The notes under the pieces are model-generated. The model was not told where the DNA came from. It made no database searches and saw nothing but the letters and a program-made list of their open reading frames with translations. Below are positions 17,174 through 25,340 of a stretch of 64,000 bases of DNA, one piece after another (position 1 is the first letter of the stretch; each line of letters opens with the position of its first letter). Source of the DNA: an uncultured Caldimonas sp. (GTDB lineage: Bacteria > Pseudomonadota > Gammaproteobacteria > Burkholderiales > Burkholderiaceae). The stretch is taken from the NCBI RefSeq assembly GCF_946480305.1, contig NZ_CAMLJQ010000005.1, forward strand, positions 1 through 64,000, in the 5' to 3' direction. Position numbers and translations under genes: made by a program.

Positions 17174-17965
17174 ATGAACGCCCCACTTGCCCCGACGAAT
17201 GCCGCTCATCACCCCGTCGTGCCACCCGACCAATGGCTGGCCCGGCGCCAGGCCCTGCTGGCGCGCGAGAAGGAACTGACACGCCTGCAGGACGAACTCG
17301 CCCGTGAGCGGCAGGCGCTGCCCTGGGTGCGCGTCGACAAGCGCTACGTGTTCGACACCCCCCAAGGCCCTCGCACGCTGGCAGAGCTGTTCGAAGGACG
17401 CCGCCAGCTGCTGGTGCAGCATTTCATGCTCGGCCCCGGCTGGTCCCAGGGCTGCCCCAGCTGCTCGTTCATGGCCGACCACACCGACGGCATGACGGTG
17501 CACCTGGCCCAGCGCGACATCAGCTTCGTCGCGATCTCGCGTGCACCGCTGGCCGAGATCGAACGCTTCCGGCAGCGCATGGGCTGGCGCTTCACCTGGG
17601 TGTCGTCGCACGGCAGCGACTTCAACCACGACCACGCGGTCAGCTTCACACCTGAGCAGGTCGCCGAAGGCGAGGTCTACTACAACTACAAGATGCAGCC
17701 CTTCCCGGCGGAAGAAGCACCGGGCATCAGCGTGTTCGTGCAGGACGACGCCGGCAGCGTCTTCCACACCTATTCCACCTTCGGCCGCGGCGTGGAAGCC
17801 ATGATGGGCACCTACCGCCTCATCGACCTCACGCCCAAGGGGCGCGACGAGCGCGACGTGCCCAACAAGATGGAGTGGGTACGCCATCACGACCGCTATG
17901 ACGCCACACCGGCCGTGAAGCCGCAGGCCACTGCAGGCAGCGGGTGCTGCCACGCGGCCGGCTGA
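17174..17965 (+). CDS. DUF899 thioredoxin-like family protein
   Basis: A 263-residue protein with the DUF899 layout: a helical N-terminus containing WLARRQALLAREKELTRL, then a thioredoxin-like core with the motif GPGWSQGCPSCSFMADH (CPSC at about residue 97) and FVAISRAPLAEIERF. A late HTYSTFGRG segment is also typical of the family. A CC pair sits near the C-terminus. An AAGGAG site precedes the ATG. The family is predicted to be thiol-active but its substrate is not known. It lies downstream of the propeller gene and 32 bp before a membrane protein gene, probably in one transcript. Confidence 0.88.
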   Translation: MNAPLAPTNAAHHPVVPPDQWLARRQALLAREKELTRLQDELARERQALPWVRVDKRYVFDTPQGPRTLAELFEGRRQLLVQHFMLGPGWSQGCPSCSFMADHTDGMTVHLAQRDISFVAISRAPLAEIERFRQRMGWRFTWVSSHGSDFNHDHAVSFTPEQVAEGEVYYNYKMQPFPAEEAPGISVFVQDDAGSVFHTYSTFGRGVEAMMGTYRLIDLTPKGRDERDVPNKMEWVRHHDRYDATPAVKPQATAGSGCCHAAG

Positions 17966-17997
17966 CCGCTGCGCCCGTCCGCTCGGGAGACGCACAG

Positions 17998-18624
17998 ATG
18001 GCAAGCCTCTGGCCCTGGCTCGCGGTGGCCGGCATGGGCGCGCTGCACGGCTTGAACCCGGTCACCGGCTGGGCCCTTGCCGCCGCTTGCGGCGTGCGCT
18101 CGGGCGACAGGCGGCAGGCGCTGCGCGCGCTGGGGCCCGTGGCCCTGGGGCACATCGCGTCGGTCGTGCTCGTGGCCGGTGCCGTGGCCCTGTCTGTCGA
18201 ATCCGGCATGCGCATCGACGCGTGGTGGCTGCAGGCGGCGGCCGGGGTGCTGCTCCTGTTCGCCGTGCTCCATCGGCTCGGGCACGGCGCGCCACTTGCC
18301 CGGGTGGGCACGTCGGGCTGGCAGGCCGGGCTGGCGCTGTGGTCCTTCATCATGGCCACGGCGCACGGCGCCGGCTTGATGCTGGTGCCAGCGCTCATTC
18401 CGTTATGCCTGAGCGATGGGCCGGCGCGCGAGATCACCGCCTCCGGTTCGCTGGTGCTGGCGCTCGCCGCGGTGGCCCTGCACATGGCCGCGATGCTGGC
18501 CGCGGCCGGCGTTGCGGCCCTCGGCGCGTGCGGAGGAATCGAGGCCGCCCGCCGCCTCCTGCGCGTCGGCAAGCTGCCACCGTGGGCGGCCCCGGCCCGC
18601 TACTCCAGCCCGACGAAGAAGTAG
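17998..18624 (+). CDS. hypothetical polytopic membrane protein
   Basis: A 208-residue protein with five or six predicted helices and an N-terminal MGALHGLNPVTGW motif. A conserved HG-x-NP motif in the first helix is seen in TauE/NicO-type transporters, but the match is too short to name a substrate. GGGAGA precedes the ATG. The last 25 bp overlap the end of the opposite-strand gene 18600-19673, so the two are convergent and overlapping. It follows DUF899 closely and may be in its operon. Confidence 0.7.
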   Translation: MASLWPWLAVAGMGALHGLNPVTGWALAAACGVRSGDRRQALRALGPVALGHIASVVLVAGAVALSVESGMRIDAWWLQAAAGVLLLFAVLHRLGHGAPLARVGTSGWQAGLALWSFIMATAHGAGLMLVPALIPLCLSDGPAREITASGSLVLALAAVALHMAAMLAAAGVAALGACGGIEAARRLLRVGKLPPWAAPARYSSPTKK

Positions 18625-19673
18625 CTGTACAGCGCCTTGCGCAAGCGCAACGCATCGCCGTCGCCGAGCAAGCGGGGCAAGGCATCGCGGATCAACGCCA
18701 CGGCCCGTTCGCGCGCGGCGGCCTCCGGCGCCGAAAGCGGCCTCAGCGCCCCCAGCTCCTGCCATGCCTGCAGGTTGGTGCCGGGCCAAGTGGCCGGGAA
18801 CGGGGCCGCTTCCGTCTGCCCGCGCTCGGCCATCCGTGCGGCGGTGAGCGCCAGCGCGCGGTCTGCCTCCCCGACGAACGCATGCCCGCCAGGCAGGGCC
18901 TGCCTCAGCGCGACGAGACCCGAGACGATGAACCCGTGGTATTCGAGTTGCTCGTTGTGCGGGTCGAGCGCGTCGCCGCTGGGGCCGATCAAGGGCAGGA
19001 TGCCTTGCCGGTGCAGGGCCACCGCCCGCTCGAGATACCGTGCATCGCCGGTGGCCCTCCATGCGAGGCTGAGCCCCTTCGACAGCGACGACAGATAGTT
19101 GACGTTGCGCGTGAGCGGCTGGTCCAACGCCCAGTCCGCCCCCTGGCGCACGGCCGGCAACAGCGCCGGGTTGCCGGTGCGCTGGTAAGCCCGTGCCACC
19201 GCGGCGAGCGCATGGCCGTGGTCGTAGTACAGCTCGGCCACGTCACCCGCAGGCAACGTGATGATCCAGCCCTGGTGCACGCAGGCGGGGCAGCGCTGCA
19301 TCACCTGCGCCACCTTCGACCCGAACTCGGGATGACGCACGTCCGCAGGAAAGCCGAACACGCCCGTGCCCCCCTCGGCCTGCGCGCGCAGCAGGTAGCC
19401 GATGGCCTCTTCCGCACGGCGGCGGTACACCTCGCCCTGCACCTGCCCGCCCCGCTGCGCCAGCGCGCCGTACACGTCGGCACGCCAGGCCGCGTCCCGC
19501 AATGGCATGCGCCAGCCGTGGCGCTTGCAACCCCAGGAGCCGTTGCCGTCGTAAAGAGCCTCACTCGCCGCGTGCAGCGGCTCGAACAGGTCGTTGGCAC
19601 GCGCGGGGGCCAGCCATGCGAGGCAGGCGGCCAGCAGCACAGCCACGGGGCGCAGGGTGTCGATGAGGGGCAT
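18600..19673 (-). CDS. predicted secreted alpha/alpha-toroid protein of unknown function
   Basis: A 357-residue protein with an N-terminal signal peptide (MPLIDTLRPVAVLLAACLAW to about residue 24, cleavage after PARA). The mature part is built of helical hairpins with recurring aromatic/Asp motifs (DVAELYYDHGHAL, NVNYLSSLSKGLSLAW, HNEQLEYHGFIVSGL) that look like an (alpha/alpha)6 toroid of the glycosidase/lyase sort. Two Cys form a CPAC motif near residue 130. A carbohydrate-active role is an inference from the fold only. It runs toward the membrane protein gene and away from the FbpC-like ATPase gene. Confidence 0.6.
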   Translation of the reverse strand: MPLIDTLRPVAVLLAACLAWLAPARANDLFEPLHAASEALYDGNGSWGCKRHGWRMPLRDAAWRADVYGALAQRGGQVQGEVYRRRAEEAIGYLLRAQAEGGTGVFGFPADVRHPEFGSKVAQVMQRCPACVHQGWIITLPAGDVAELYYDHGHALAAVARAYQRTGNPALLPAVRQGADWALDQPLTRNVNYLSSLSKGLSLAWRATGDARYLERAVALHRQGILPLIGPSGDALDPHNEQLEYHGFIVSGLVALRQALPGGHAFVGEADRALALTAARMAERGQTEAAPFPATWPGTNLQAWQELGALRPLSAPEAAARERAVALIRDALPRLLGDGDALRLRKALYSYFFVGLE

Positions 19674-19871
19674 GGGCCGGGATTCTTCGGGCTGCCTCTT
19701 GCTGCAGCATGTCATTCGTTGCAACACGCCTCGCGCCGTGCGCCGGGCTCGCTCCGACGCGCTCCGCCACCGCACGCCCGTGCGGAGGAAACCGGGCCGC
19801 GGCGACCAGCATGCGATAGTTCAGGGCTGGCGCCTCACTGCGCCGCAGCGTCTTTTTCCAGTCCCTGTCCC

Positions 19872-20966
19872 ATGTTCCTCGAACTCGACCACGTCACGAT
19901 CCGCTACCCCGGCAGCTTGTCAGCCCACCCGGCAGTCGACCACGTCTCGCTCACGCTCCAGCCGGGCGACATCGGCGTGCTGATCGGCCCTTCCGGTTGC
20001 GGCAAGACCTCGCTGCTGCGGGCCATCGCGGGGCTGGAGCGCATCCACGACGGCCGGGTGGCGATTGCCGGGGAGGCGCTGAGCGACGCGACGCAGCCCG
20101 GGCGCCCGGTACACCTGGCGCCCGAGAAGCGGCAGATCGGCATGGTGTTCCAGGACTACGCGCTGTTCCCGCACCTGAACGTGCACGACAACGTGGCCTT
20201 CGGGCTGCCCAGGCTGGGCAAGGCGGAACGCACGCAACGCGTGGAGCAGATGCTCGAGCTCGTGGGGCTGGGCGGGCTGGCGCAACGGTTCCCGCACCAG
20301 CTCTCGGGCGGGCAGCAGCAGCGCATCGCGCTCGCCCGCGCGCTGGCGCCGCAGCCCCGGCTGCTGCTGCTGGACGAGCCCTTTTCCAACCTCGATGTGG
20401 AGTTGCGCGAGCGACTGGCGCACGAGGTGCGCACCATTCTCAAACAAGCCTCCACGACGGCGCTGTTCGTCACGCACGACCAGATGGAAGCCTTCGCCGT
20501 GGGCGACGTGATCGGCGTGATGCACCGTGGCCAGCTCGAGCAATGGGACGACGCCTACCACCTCTACCACCGGCCGGCCACGCGCTTCGTCGCCGACTTC
20601 ATCGGGCACGGCGTGTTCACGCCGGCACAGATCGTCGAGTCGCCGACCGGCCCCGTGGTGCGCACGCCCCTGGGCGACCTGAGCGATGTGGAGGAATGCC
20701 CGCTGCCGAGCGCCTACCCGGGCGGCGAGTGCGAGGTGCTGCTGCGGGCCGACGACATCGTCCACGACGACGCGAGCCCGGTCAAAGCCCGCATCGAGCG
20801 CAAGGCTTTCCGGGGTTCGGAGTTCCTCTACACGCTGCGGCTCGCCACCGGCGAACAGGTGCTGGCTCACGTTCCCTCACACCACGACCATTCCCTGGGC
20901 GAGTGGATCGGCATCCGCCCCGAGGTGGATCACGTCGTGACATTTCCCCGCGAAAATCGGCCGTAA
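19872..20966 (+). CDS. Fe3+-type ABC transporter ATP-binding protein (FbpC-like)
   Basis: A 364-residue ATPase with Walker A GPSGCGKTS near residue 39, Q-loop FQDYALFPHL, signature LSGGQQQR near 142, Walker B LLLLDEPFSNLD and the switch His in VTHDQMEA. The C-terminal 120 residues form a TOBE-like regulatory domain as in FbpC/PotA-type importers. It should pair with the FbpB-like permease at 11173-12774, seven kilobases away; no periplasmic iron-binding protein is visible in the window. The substrate as ferric iron is inferred from the resemblance and from that permease. Confidence 0.85.
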   Translation: MFLELDHVTIRYPGSLSAHPAVDHVSLTLQPGDIGVLIGPSGCGKTSLLRAIAGLERIHDGRVAIAGEALSDATQPGRPVHLAPEKRQIGMVFQDYALFPHLNVHDNVAFGLPRLGKAERTQRVEQMLELVGLGGLAQRFPHQLSGGQQQRIALARALAPQPRLLLLDEPFSNLDVELRERLAHEVRTILKQASTTALFVTHDQMEAFAVGDVIGVMHRGQLEQWDDAYHLYHRPATRFVADFIGHGVFTPAQIVESPTGPVVRTPLGDLSDVEECPLPSAYPGGECEVLLRADDIVHDDASPVKARIERKAFRGSEFLYTLRLATGEQVLAHVPSHHDHSLGEWIGIRPEVDHVVTFPRENRP

Positions 20967-21098
20967 CGCCCCGAAAAGGCCCCCCGATGAGGGGAACTCC
21001 CTGCAACTTTCCGGCCATTTGCCGCATCGAAGCAGCAGGCCAGCGGCCTATACTCAATTCCACTTCCCTTCAAGGGCAAGCGAAAGGACTGCGCGCAC

Positions 21099-22553
21099 AT
21101 GGGTGCCAAACTGAAGATTGCTGGATGGATCTCGCTCGGAGCGGTGGCGGGCGCATTGACCACCATGAATCTGCAGGCGACCGCGAGGAACGGCCTCGCC
21201 CCCCTGCCGCTGGAAGAGCTCCAGCAACTTGCCGCGGTCTTCGGCATGGTGAAGTCCGATTACGTCGAGCCGGTCGACGAGAAGAAGCTCATCACCGACG
21301 CGATCAGCGGCATGGTGTCGGGCCTTGACCCGCACTCGCAATATTTCGACAAGAAGTCGTTCAAGGAATTCCGCGAAGGCACCACCGGCCGCTTCGTCGG
21401 CGTGGGCATCGAGATCGGCATGGAAGACGGCCTGGTCAAGATCGTCTCCCCGATCGAAGGCTCCCCGGCCTTCCGTGCCGGCCTGAAGAGCGGCGACCTG
21501 ATCACCAAGATCGACGACACGGCCGTCAAGGGCCTGACGATCGACCAGGCCGTCAAGCGCATGCGCGGTGAACCGAACACCAAGGTGCTGCTGACCATCT
21601 TCCGCAAGGCCGAGAGCCGCACCTTCCCGGTCACCATCACGCGCGAAGAAATCCGTGTGCAGAGCGTGCGCGCCAAGATGGTCGAACCCGGCTATGCCTG
21701 GCTGCGCGTGAGCCAGTTCCAGGACCGCACGGTCGACGACTTCGCCCGCAAGCTCGAAGAGCTGTACAAGCAGCAGCCCGACCTGAAGGGCATCGTGCTC
21801 GATCTGCGCAACGATCCGGGCGGCCTGCTCGAAGGCGCCGTCGCGGTGGCGGCCGCCTTCTTGCCGAAGGACGTGACGGTGGTCTCCACCAACGGGCAGA
21901 TCGCCGAGTCGAAGGCTGTCTTCAAGGCCAGCCCCGAGTACTACGTGCGGCGCGGCGGCGGCGACCCGCTCAAGCGCGTGCCGGAGGCAGTGAAGAGCGT
22001 GCCGCTGGTGGTGCTGGTCAACGAGGGCTCGGCTTCGGCCAGCGAAATCGTGGCCGGCGCACTGCAGGACCACAAGCGCGCGGTGATCATGGGCTCGCAG
22101 ACCTTCGGCAAGGGCTCGGTGCAGACGGTGCGGCAGCTCACGCCCGACACGGCGCTGAAGCTCACCACCGCCCGCTACTACACGCCCAGCGGCCGCTCCA
22201 TCCAGGCCAAGGGCATCGTTCCGGACGTGATGCTCGACGAAACCGCCGAGGGCAACATCTACTCGGCACTGCGCATGCGCGAAGCCGATCTGCAGAAGCA
22301 CCTGATGAACGGCGACGAGAAGGACGACAAGGACCCCGTGCGCGAAAAGGCGCGCGAAGAAGCCCTGAAGCGCCTGGAAGAAGAAGCCGCCAAGCAGCAG
22401 AACAAGGCCAACGCCGCACCGAAGCCGCTGCCCGAGTTCGGCAGCACCGAAGACTTCCAGCTGCAGCAGGCGCTGAACCGCCTGAAGGGCAAGCCGGTGC
22501 TGGTGTCGAAGACGCTGGTCGAGCGCAAGGTCGACGAGACCAAGGCCAACTGA
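21099..22553 (+). CDS. S41-family C-terminal processing protease (CtpA/Prc type)
   Basis: A 484-residue periplasmic serine protease that trims proteins from their C-termini. It has an N-terminal signal-anchor (about 5-27), an S41 cap segment, a PDZ domain (about 95-180; contains EGSPAFRAGLKSGDLI), then the catalytic core with NEGSASASEI (about 308-317) holding the Ser and FGKGSVQTV holding the Lys of the Ser-Lys dyad. The C-terminal 100 residues are a charged, helical tail rich in Lys/Glu. A TATACT -10 candidate lies at 21049-21054 with a poor -35. A hairpin follows the stop. Confidence 0.93.
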   Translation: MGAKLKIAGWISLGAVAGALTTMNLQATARNGLAPLPLEELQQLAAVFGMVKSDYVEPVDEKKLITDAISGMVSGLDPHSQYFDKKSFKEFREGTTGRFVGVGIEIGMEDGLVKIVSPIEGSPAFRAGLKSGDLITKIDDTAVKGLTIDQAVKRMRGEPNTKVLLTIFRKAESRTFPVTITREEIRVQSVRAKMVEPGYAWLRVSQFQDRTVDDFARKLEELYKQQPDLKGIVLDLRNDPGGLLEGAVAVAAAFLPKDVTVVSTNGQIAESKAVFKASPEYYVRRGGGDPLKRVPEAVKSVPLVVLVNEGSASASEIVAGALQDHKRAVIMGSQTFGKGSVQTVRQLTPDTALKLTTARYYTPSGRSIQAKGIVPDVMLDETAEGNIYSALRMREADLQKHLMNGDEKDDKDPVREKAREEALKRLEEEAAKQQNKANAAPKPLPEFGSTEDFQLQQALNRLKGKPVLVSKTLVERKVDETKAN

Positions 22554-22577
22554 CGCCGGGCTCCCCCCGCCCGAGCT

Positions 22578-22609
22578 GACGCCCGCCACCGCGCGGGCGT
22601 CGTCGTTTC
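22578..22609 (+). terminator. Rho-independent terminator after the S41 protease gene
   Basis: A 9-bp perfect stem (22578-22586 and 22593-22601, loop 6 nt) is followed by a GTCGTTT run. It lies 24 bp beyond the stop and before the next start at 22643. Confidence 0.6.
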
Positions 22610-22642
22610 TGCGCAGGGCTGCAGATTGAGTATGCTGGCGCG

Positions 22643-23395
22643 ATGAACGACGACCAGCTCCTGCGCTACAGCCGCCACATCCTGCTCGACGAACTCGGTG
22701 TCGAGGGCCAGGACCGCATCCTGGCCGGGCATGCGTTGGTCATCGGCGCCGGCGGGCTGGGGTCGCCCGCGGCCTTCTACCTCGCCACGGCGGGTGTCGG
22801 CCGCCTCACGATCGTCGACCCCGACGAAGTGGATCTCACCAACCTGCAGCGCCAGATCATCCACGACATGACCCGCCTCGGCACGCCGAAAGCCGAGTCG
22901 GCCGCGGCCCGCATCGCGTCCGTCAACCCCGAGGTGAACGTTCGCCCGATCGTGCTCCGAGCGGACGCCGCCCTGCTCGACGAACTCGTCGCGCAGGCTG
23001 ACGTGGTGCTCGACTGCAGCGACAACTTCTCGACGCGCCAGAACGTCAACGCCGCCTGTGTGAAGCACCGCAAGCCGCTGGTCAGCGGCGCAGCGATCCG
23101 CTTCGACGGGCAGGTCTCCGTCTACGACGCCCGCCGGCCGGAATCGCCGTGCTATGCCTGCGTGTTCCCGCCCGACCAGCAGTTCGACGAGGTGCGCTGC
23201 GCCACCATGGGCGTGTTCGCACCGCTGGTCGGCATCATCGGCACCGTGCAGGCCGCCGAAGCGTTGAAGCTGCTGGCCGGCATCGGTCACTCGCTGGCGG
23301 GCCGCCTGCAGATGCTCGACTCTCGCTCGATGGAATGGAGCGAGATCCGCGTGCCCCGGCACGCCGGCTGCTCGGTATGTTCCGGCCTCCGCTGA
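22643..23395 (+). CDS. moeB: MoeB/ThiF-family sulfur-carrier adenylyltransferase
   Basis: A 250-residue E1-like enzyme that adenylates the C-terminus of MoaD or ThiS in molybdopterin or thiamine synthesis. The nucleotide loop is GAGGLGSPAAFYLATAGVG (about residue 35), the Asp of DPDEVDLTNLQRQ binds ATP-Mg, and a zinc site is formed by CYAC (about 171-174) and CSVC near the C-terminus. The length is that of MoeB without a rhodanese domain. Choosing MoeB over ThiF or HesA is by overall look; no mo- or thi- gene is adjacent. Confidence 0.85.
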   Translation: MNDDQLLRYSRHILLDELGVEGQDRILAGHALVIGAGGLGSPAAFYLATAGVGRLTIVDPDEVDLTNLQRQIIHDMTRLGTPKAESAAARIASVNPEVNVRPIVLRADAALLDELVAQADVVLDCSDNFSTRQNVNAACVKHRKPLVSGAAIRFDGQVSVYDARRPESPCYACVFPPDQQFDEVRCATMGVFAPLVGIIGTVQAAEALKLLAGIGHSLAGRLQMLDSRSMEWSEIRVPRHAGCSVCSGLR

Positions 23396-23497
23396 ATGCG
23401 CAGCCCCACGCGGCAGTAACGTCGCGAATCGGCCCCCTTGCCTACCTGGGCTAAGCTGGCGCCCTGTCTCTTTGAATCACACAAGCAAGGTGCATCG

Positions 23498-24400
23498 ATG
23501 AACAACAAGCGCCAGAACCTTACCGCCCGCAACTTCCCGTCGGCACAGGAGGATGCCGCCGCCGCCACCGAGCTGCCGCGATACGGCGGGCCCGAGAGCG
23601 CATACCGGCTGGCCTTCACCGACGACGAATTCCTGCTACGCGACGAACTGCGTCCGGTGCGCATGCAGCTGGAACTGCTGAAGCCGGAGCTGGTGCAGCG
23701 CGAGCACAACATCGAATCGACCATCGTCATCTTCGGCAGCGCGCGCATTCCGCCCACCGAAGTGGCCCAGGAGCTGCTCGCCGAGGCGAGCAAGTCCAAC
23801 AACCCGTTGCTGATCAGGCATGCCGAAGCGCGCGTGCGCATGTCGCGCTACTACGAGGAAGCACGGCGCTTCGCGGCGCTGGTGACCGAGGCCTCGAAGC
23901 GGCTCGACCCGCCGATCTACGTGTGCACTGGCGGCGGCCCCGGCATCATGGAAGCCGGCAACCGCGGGGCCTTCGAAGCCGGTGGCAAGAGCGTCGGCCT
24001 GAACATCGTGCTGCCGCACGAGCAGGAGCCCAACCCCTACATCACGCCCGAGCTGTGCTTCCTGTTCCACTACTTCGGCCTGCGCAAGATGCACTTCCTG
24101 ATGCGCTCGATCGCGCTGGTGTGCTTCCCCGGCGGCTTCGGCACGATGGACGAACTGTTCGAGGTGATGACGCTGGTGCAGACCGGCAAGTCGCGCAAGC
24201 GCCCGATCCTGTTGTTCGGGCGCGAGTTCTGGACCAAGGTCATCAACTTCGAGACGCTGGTCGAGGCAGGCATGATCTCGCCCGAAGACGTCGAGCTGTT
24301 CGAGTACGTCGAAACCGCCGAAGAGGCGTGGGAGGCCATCTGCACGCACTACTCGCTCGATGCGCCGCCCAGCATGACCGGTGCCTTTGCCGACGACTGA
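23498..24400 (+). CDS. LOG-family protein (predicted nucleoside 5'-monophosphate phosphoribohydrolase)
   Basis: A 300-residue cytosolic protein with the LOG signature GGGPGIMEAGNRGA (about residue 150) and PGGFGTMDELFEVMTL (about 215), the motifs that define the lysine-decarboxylase-like fold of cytokinin-activating enzymes. An N-terminal extension of about 70 residues before the Rossmann core is typical of the longer bacterial subgroup. The ATG at 23498 has an AAGG site; an in-frame start at 23438 would add 20 poor-quality residues. The physiological substrate in bacteria of this type is not settled. Confidence 0.88.
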   Translation: MNNKRQNLTARNFPSAQEDAAAATELPRYGGPESAYRLAFTDDEFLLRDELRPVRMQLELLKPELVQREHNIESTIVIFGSARIPPTEVAQELLAEASKSNNPLLIRHAEARVRMSRYYEEARRFAALVTEASKRLDPPIYVCTGGGPGIMEAGNRGAFEAGGKSVGLNIVLPHEQEPNPYITPELCFLFHYFGLRKMHFLMRSIALVCFPGGFGTMDELFEVMTLVQTGKSRKRPILLFGREFWTKVINFETLVEAGMISPEDVELFEYVETAEEAWEAICTHYSLDAPPSMTGAFADD

Positions 24401-24425
24401 CCCATCCATCGCAAGGAAGCAAGCC

Positions 24426-25340
24426 ATGCCCATCCCAGTGAGCCTGATCGGCGCGCCCACCGACGTGGGTGCAGGCGCGCGCGGCGTGTCGATGGGGCCG
24501 GAGGCCCTGCGCGTCGCCGGCATCCAGCCCATGCTCGAAAGCCTGGACTGCACGGTGATCGACCGTGGCAACCTCGCCGGCCCGCCCAACCCGTGGCAGG
24601 CCCCCGTGGAGGGCTATCGCCACCTGAGCGAAGTGGTGGCCTGGAACAGCGCCGTGCACGATGCCGTGTACGACGAGCTGCAGCAGAACCGGCTGCCCAT
24701 CCTGCTCGGCGGCGACCACTGCCTCGGCATCGGCTCGATCAGCGCGGTGGCACGCCACTGCCGCGAGCGCGGCAAGAAGTTGCGCGTGCTGTGGCTCGAC
24801 GCGCATGCCGACTTCAACACCAGCCTGCTCACGCCCAGCGGCAACATCCACGGCATGCCGGTGGCCTGCCTGTGCGGCCATGGGCCGGAGGCGCTGATCC
24901 GCATCGGCGGCCACGTGCCGGCCATCCTGCCGGGCATGGTGAGGCAGATCGGCATCCGCAGCGTCGACGAAGGAGAGAAGCGCTTCGTGCACGAGATGGG
25001 GCTGGAAGTGTTCGACATGCGCTACATCGACGAGATGGGCATGCGCCACACGATGGAACTGGCGCTCGCGATGCTCGACAGCAACACGCACCTGCACGTG
25101 AGTTTCGACGTGGACTTTCTCGACCCCGACGTGGCGCCCGGCGTGGGCACCACCGTGCGCGGCGGCCCCACCTACCGAGAGGCACAGCTTTGCATGGAGA
25201 TGATCGCCGACAGCGGGCGCATGGCATCGCTCGACGTGATGGAGCTGAACCCCGCGCTCGACGTGCGCAACCAGACGGCCGAAGTCGCGGTCGACCTGAT
25301 TGCGAGCCTGTTCGGCAAGTCGACCCTGATGCGGCGGTGA
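24426..25340 (+). CDS. rocF: arginase
   Basis: A 304-residue ureohydrolase converting arginine to ornithine and urea. The binuclear Mn site is formed by GGDHCLGIGS (His), DAHADFNT (Asp-His-Asp) and SFDVDFLDPDVAPGVGT (two Asp). The late MELNPALD motif is also conserved. An AAGGAA site precedes the ATG. The stop overlaps the start of a TonB receptor gene. The absence of an agmatinase-type N-terminal extension and the strong arginase motifs favour arginase. Confidence 0.92.
   Translation: MPIPVSLIGAPTDVGAGARGVSMGPEALRVAGIQPMLESLDCTVIDRGNLAGPPNPWQAPVEGYRHLSEVVAWNSAVHDAVYDELQQNRLPILLGGDHCLGIGSISAVARHCRERGKKLRVLWLDAHADFNTSLLTPSGNIHGMPVACLCGHGPEALIRIGGHVPAILPGMVRQIGIRSVDEGEKRFVHEMGLEVFDMRYIDEMGMRHTMELALAMLDSNTHLHVSFDVDFLDPDVAPGVGTTVRGGPTYREAQLCMEMIADSGRMASLDVMELNPALDVRNQTAEVAVDLIASLFGKSTLMRR

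Noticed and set aside
18087..20966. A long plus-strand frame upstream of the FbpC-like ATPase
   Set aside because: It overlaps the secreted toroid gene on the other strand and is Arg/Gly-rich; the ATPase starts at the ATG at 19872.
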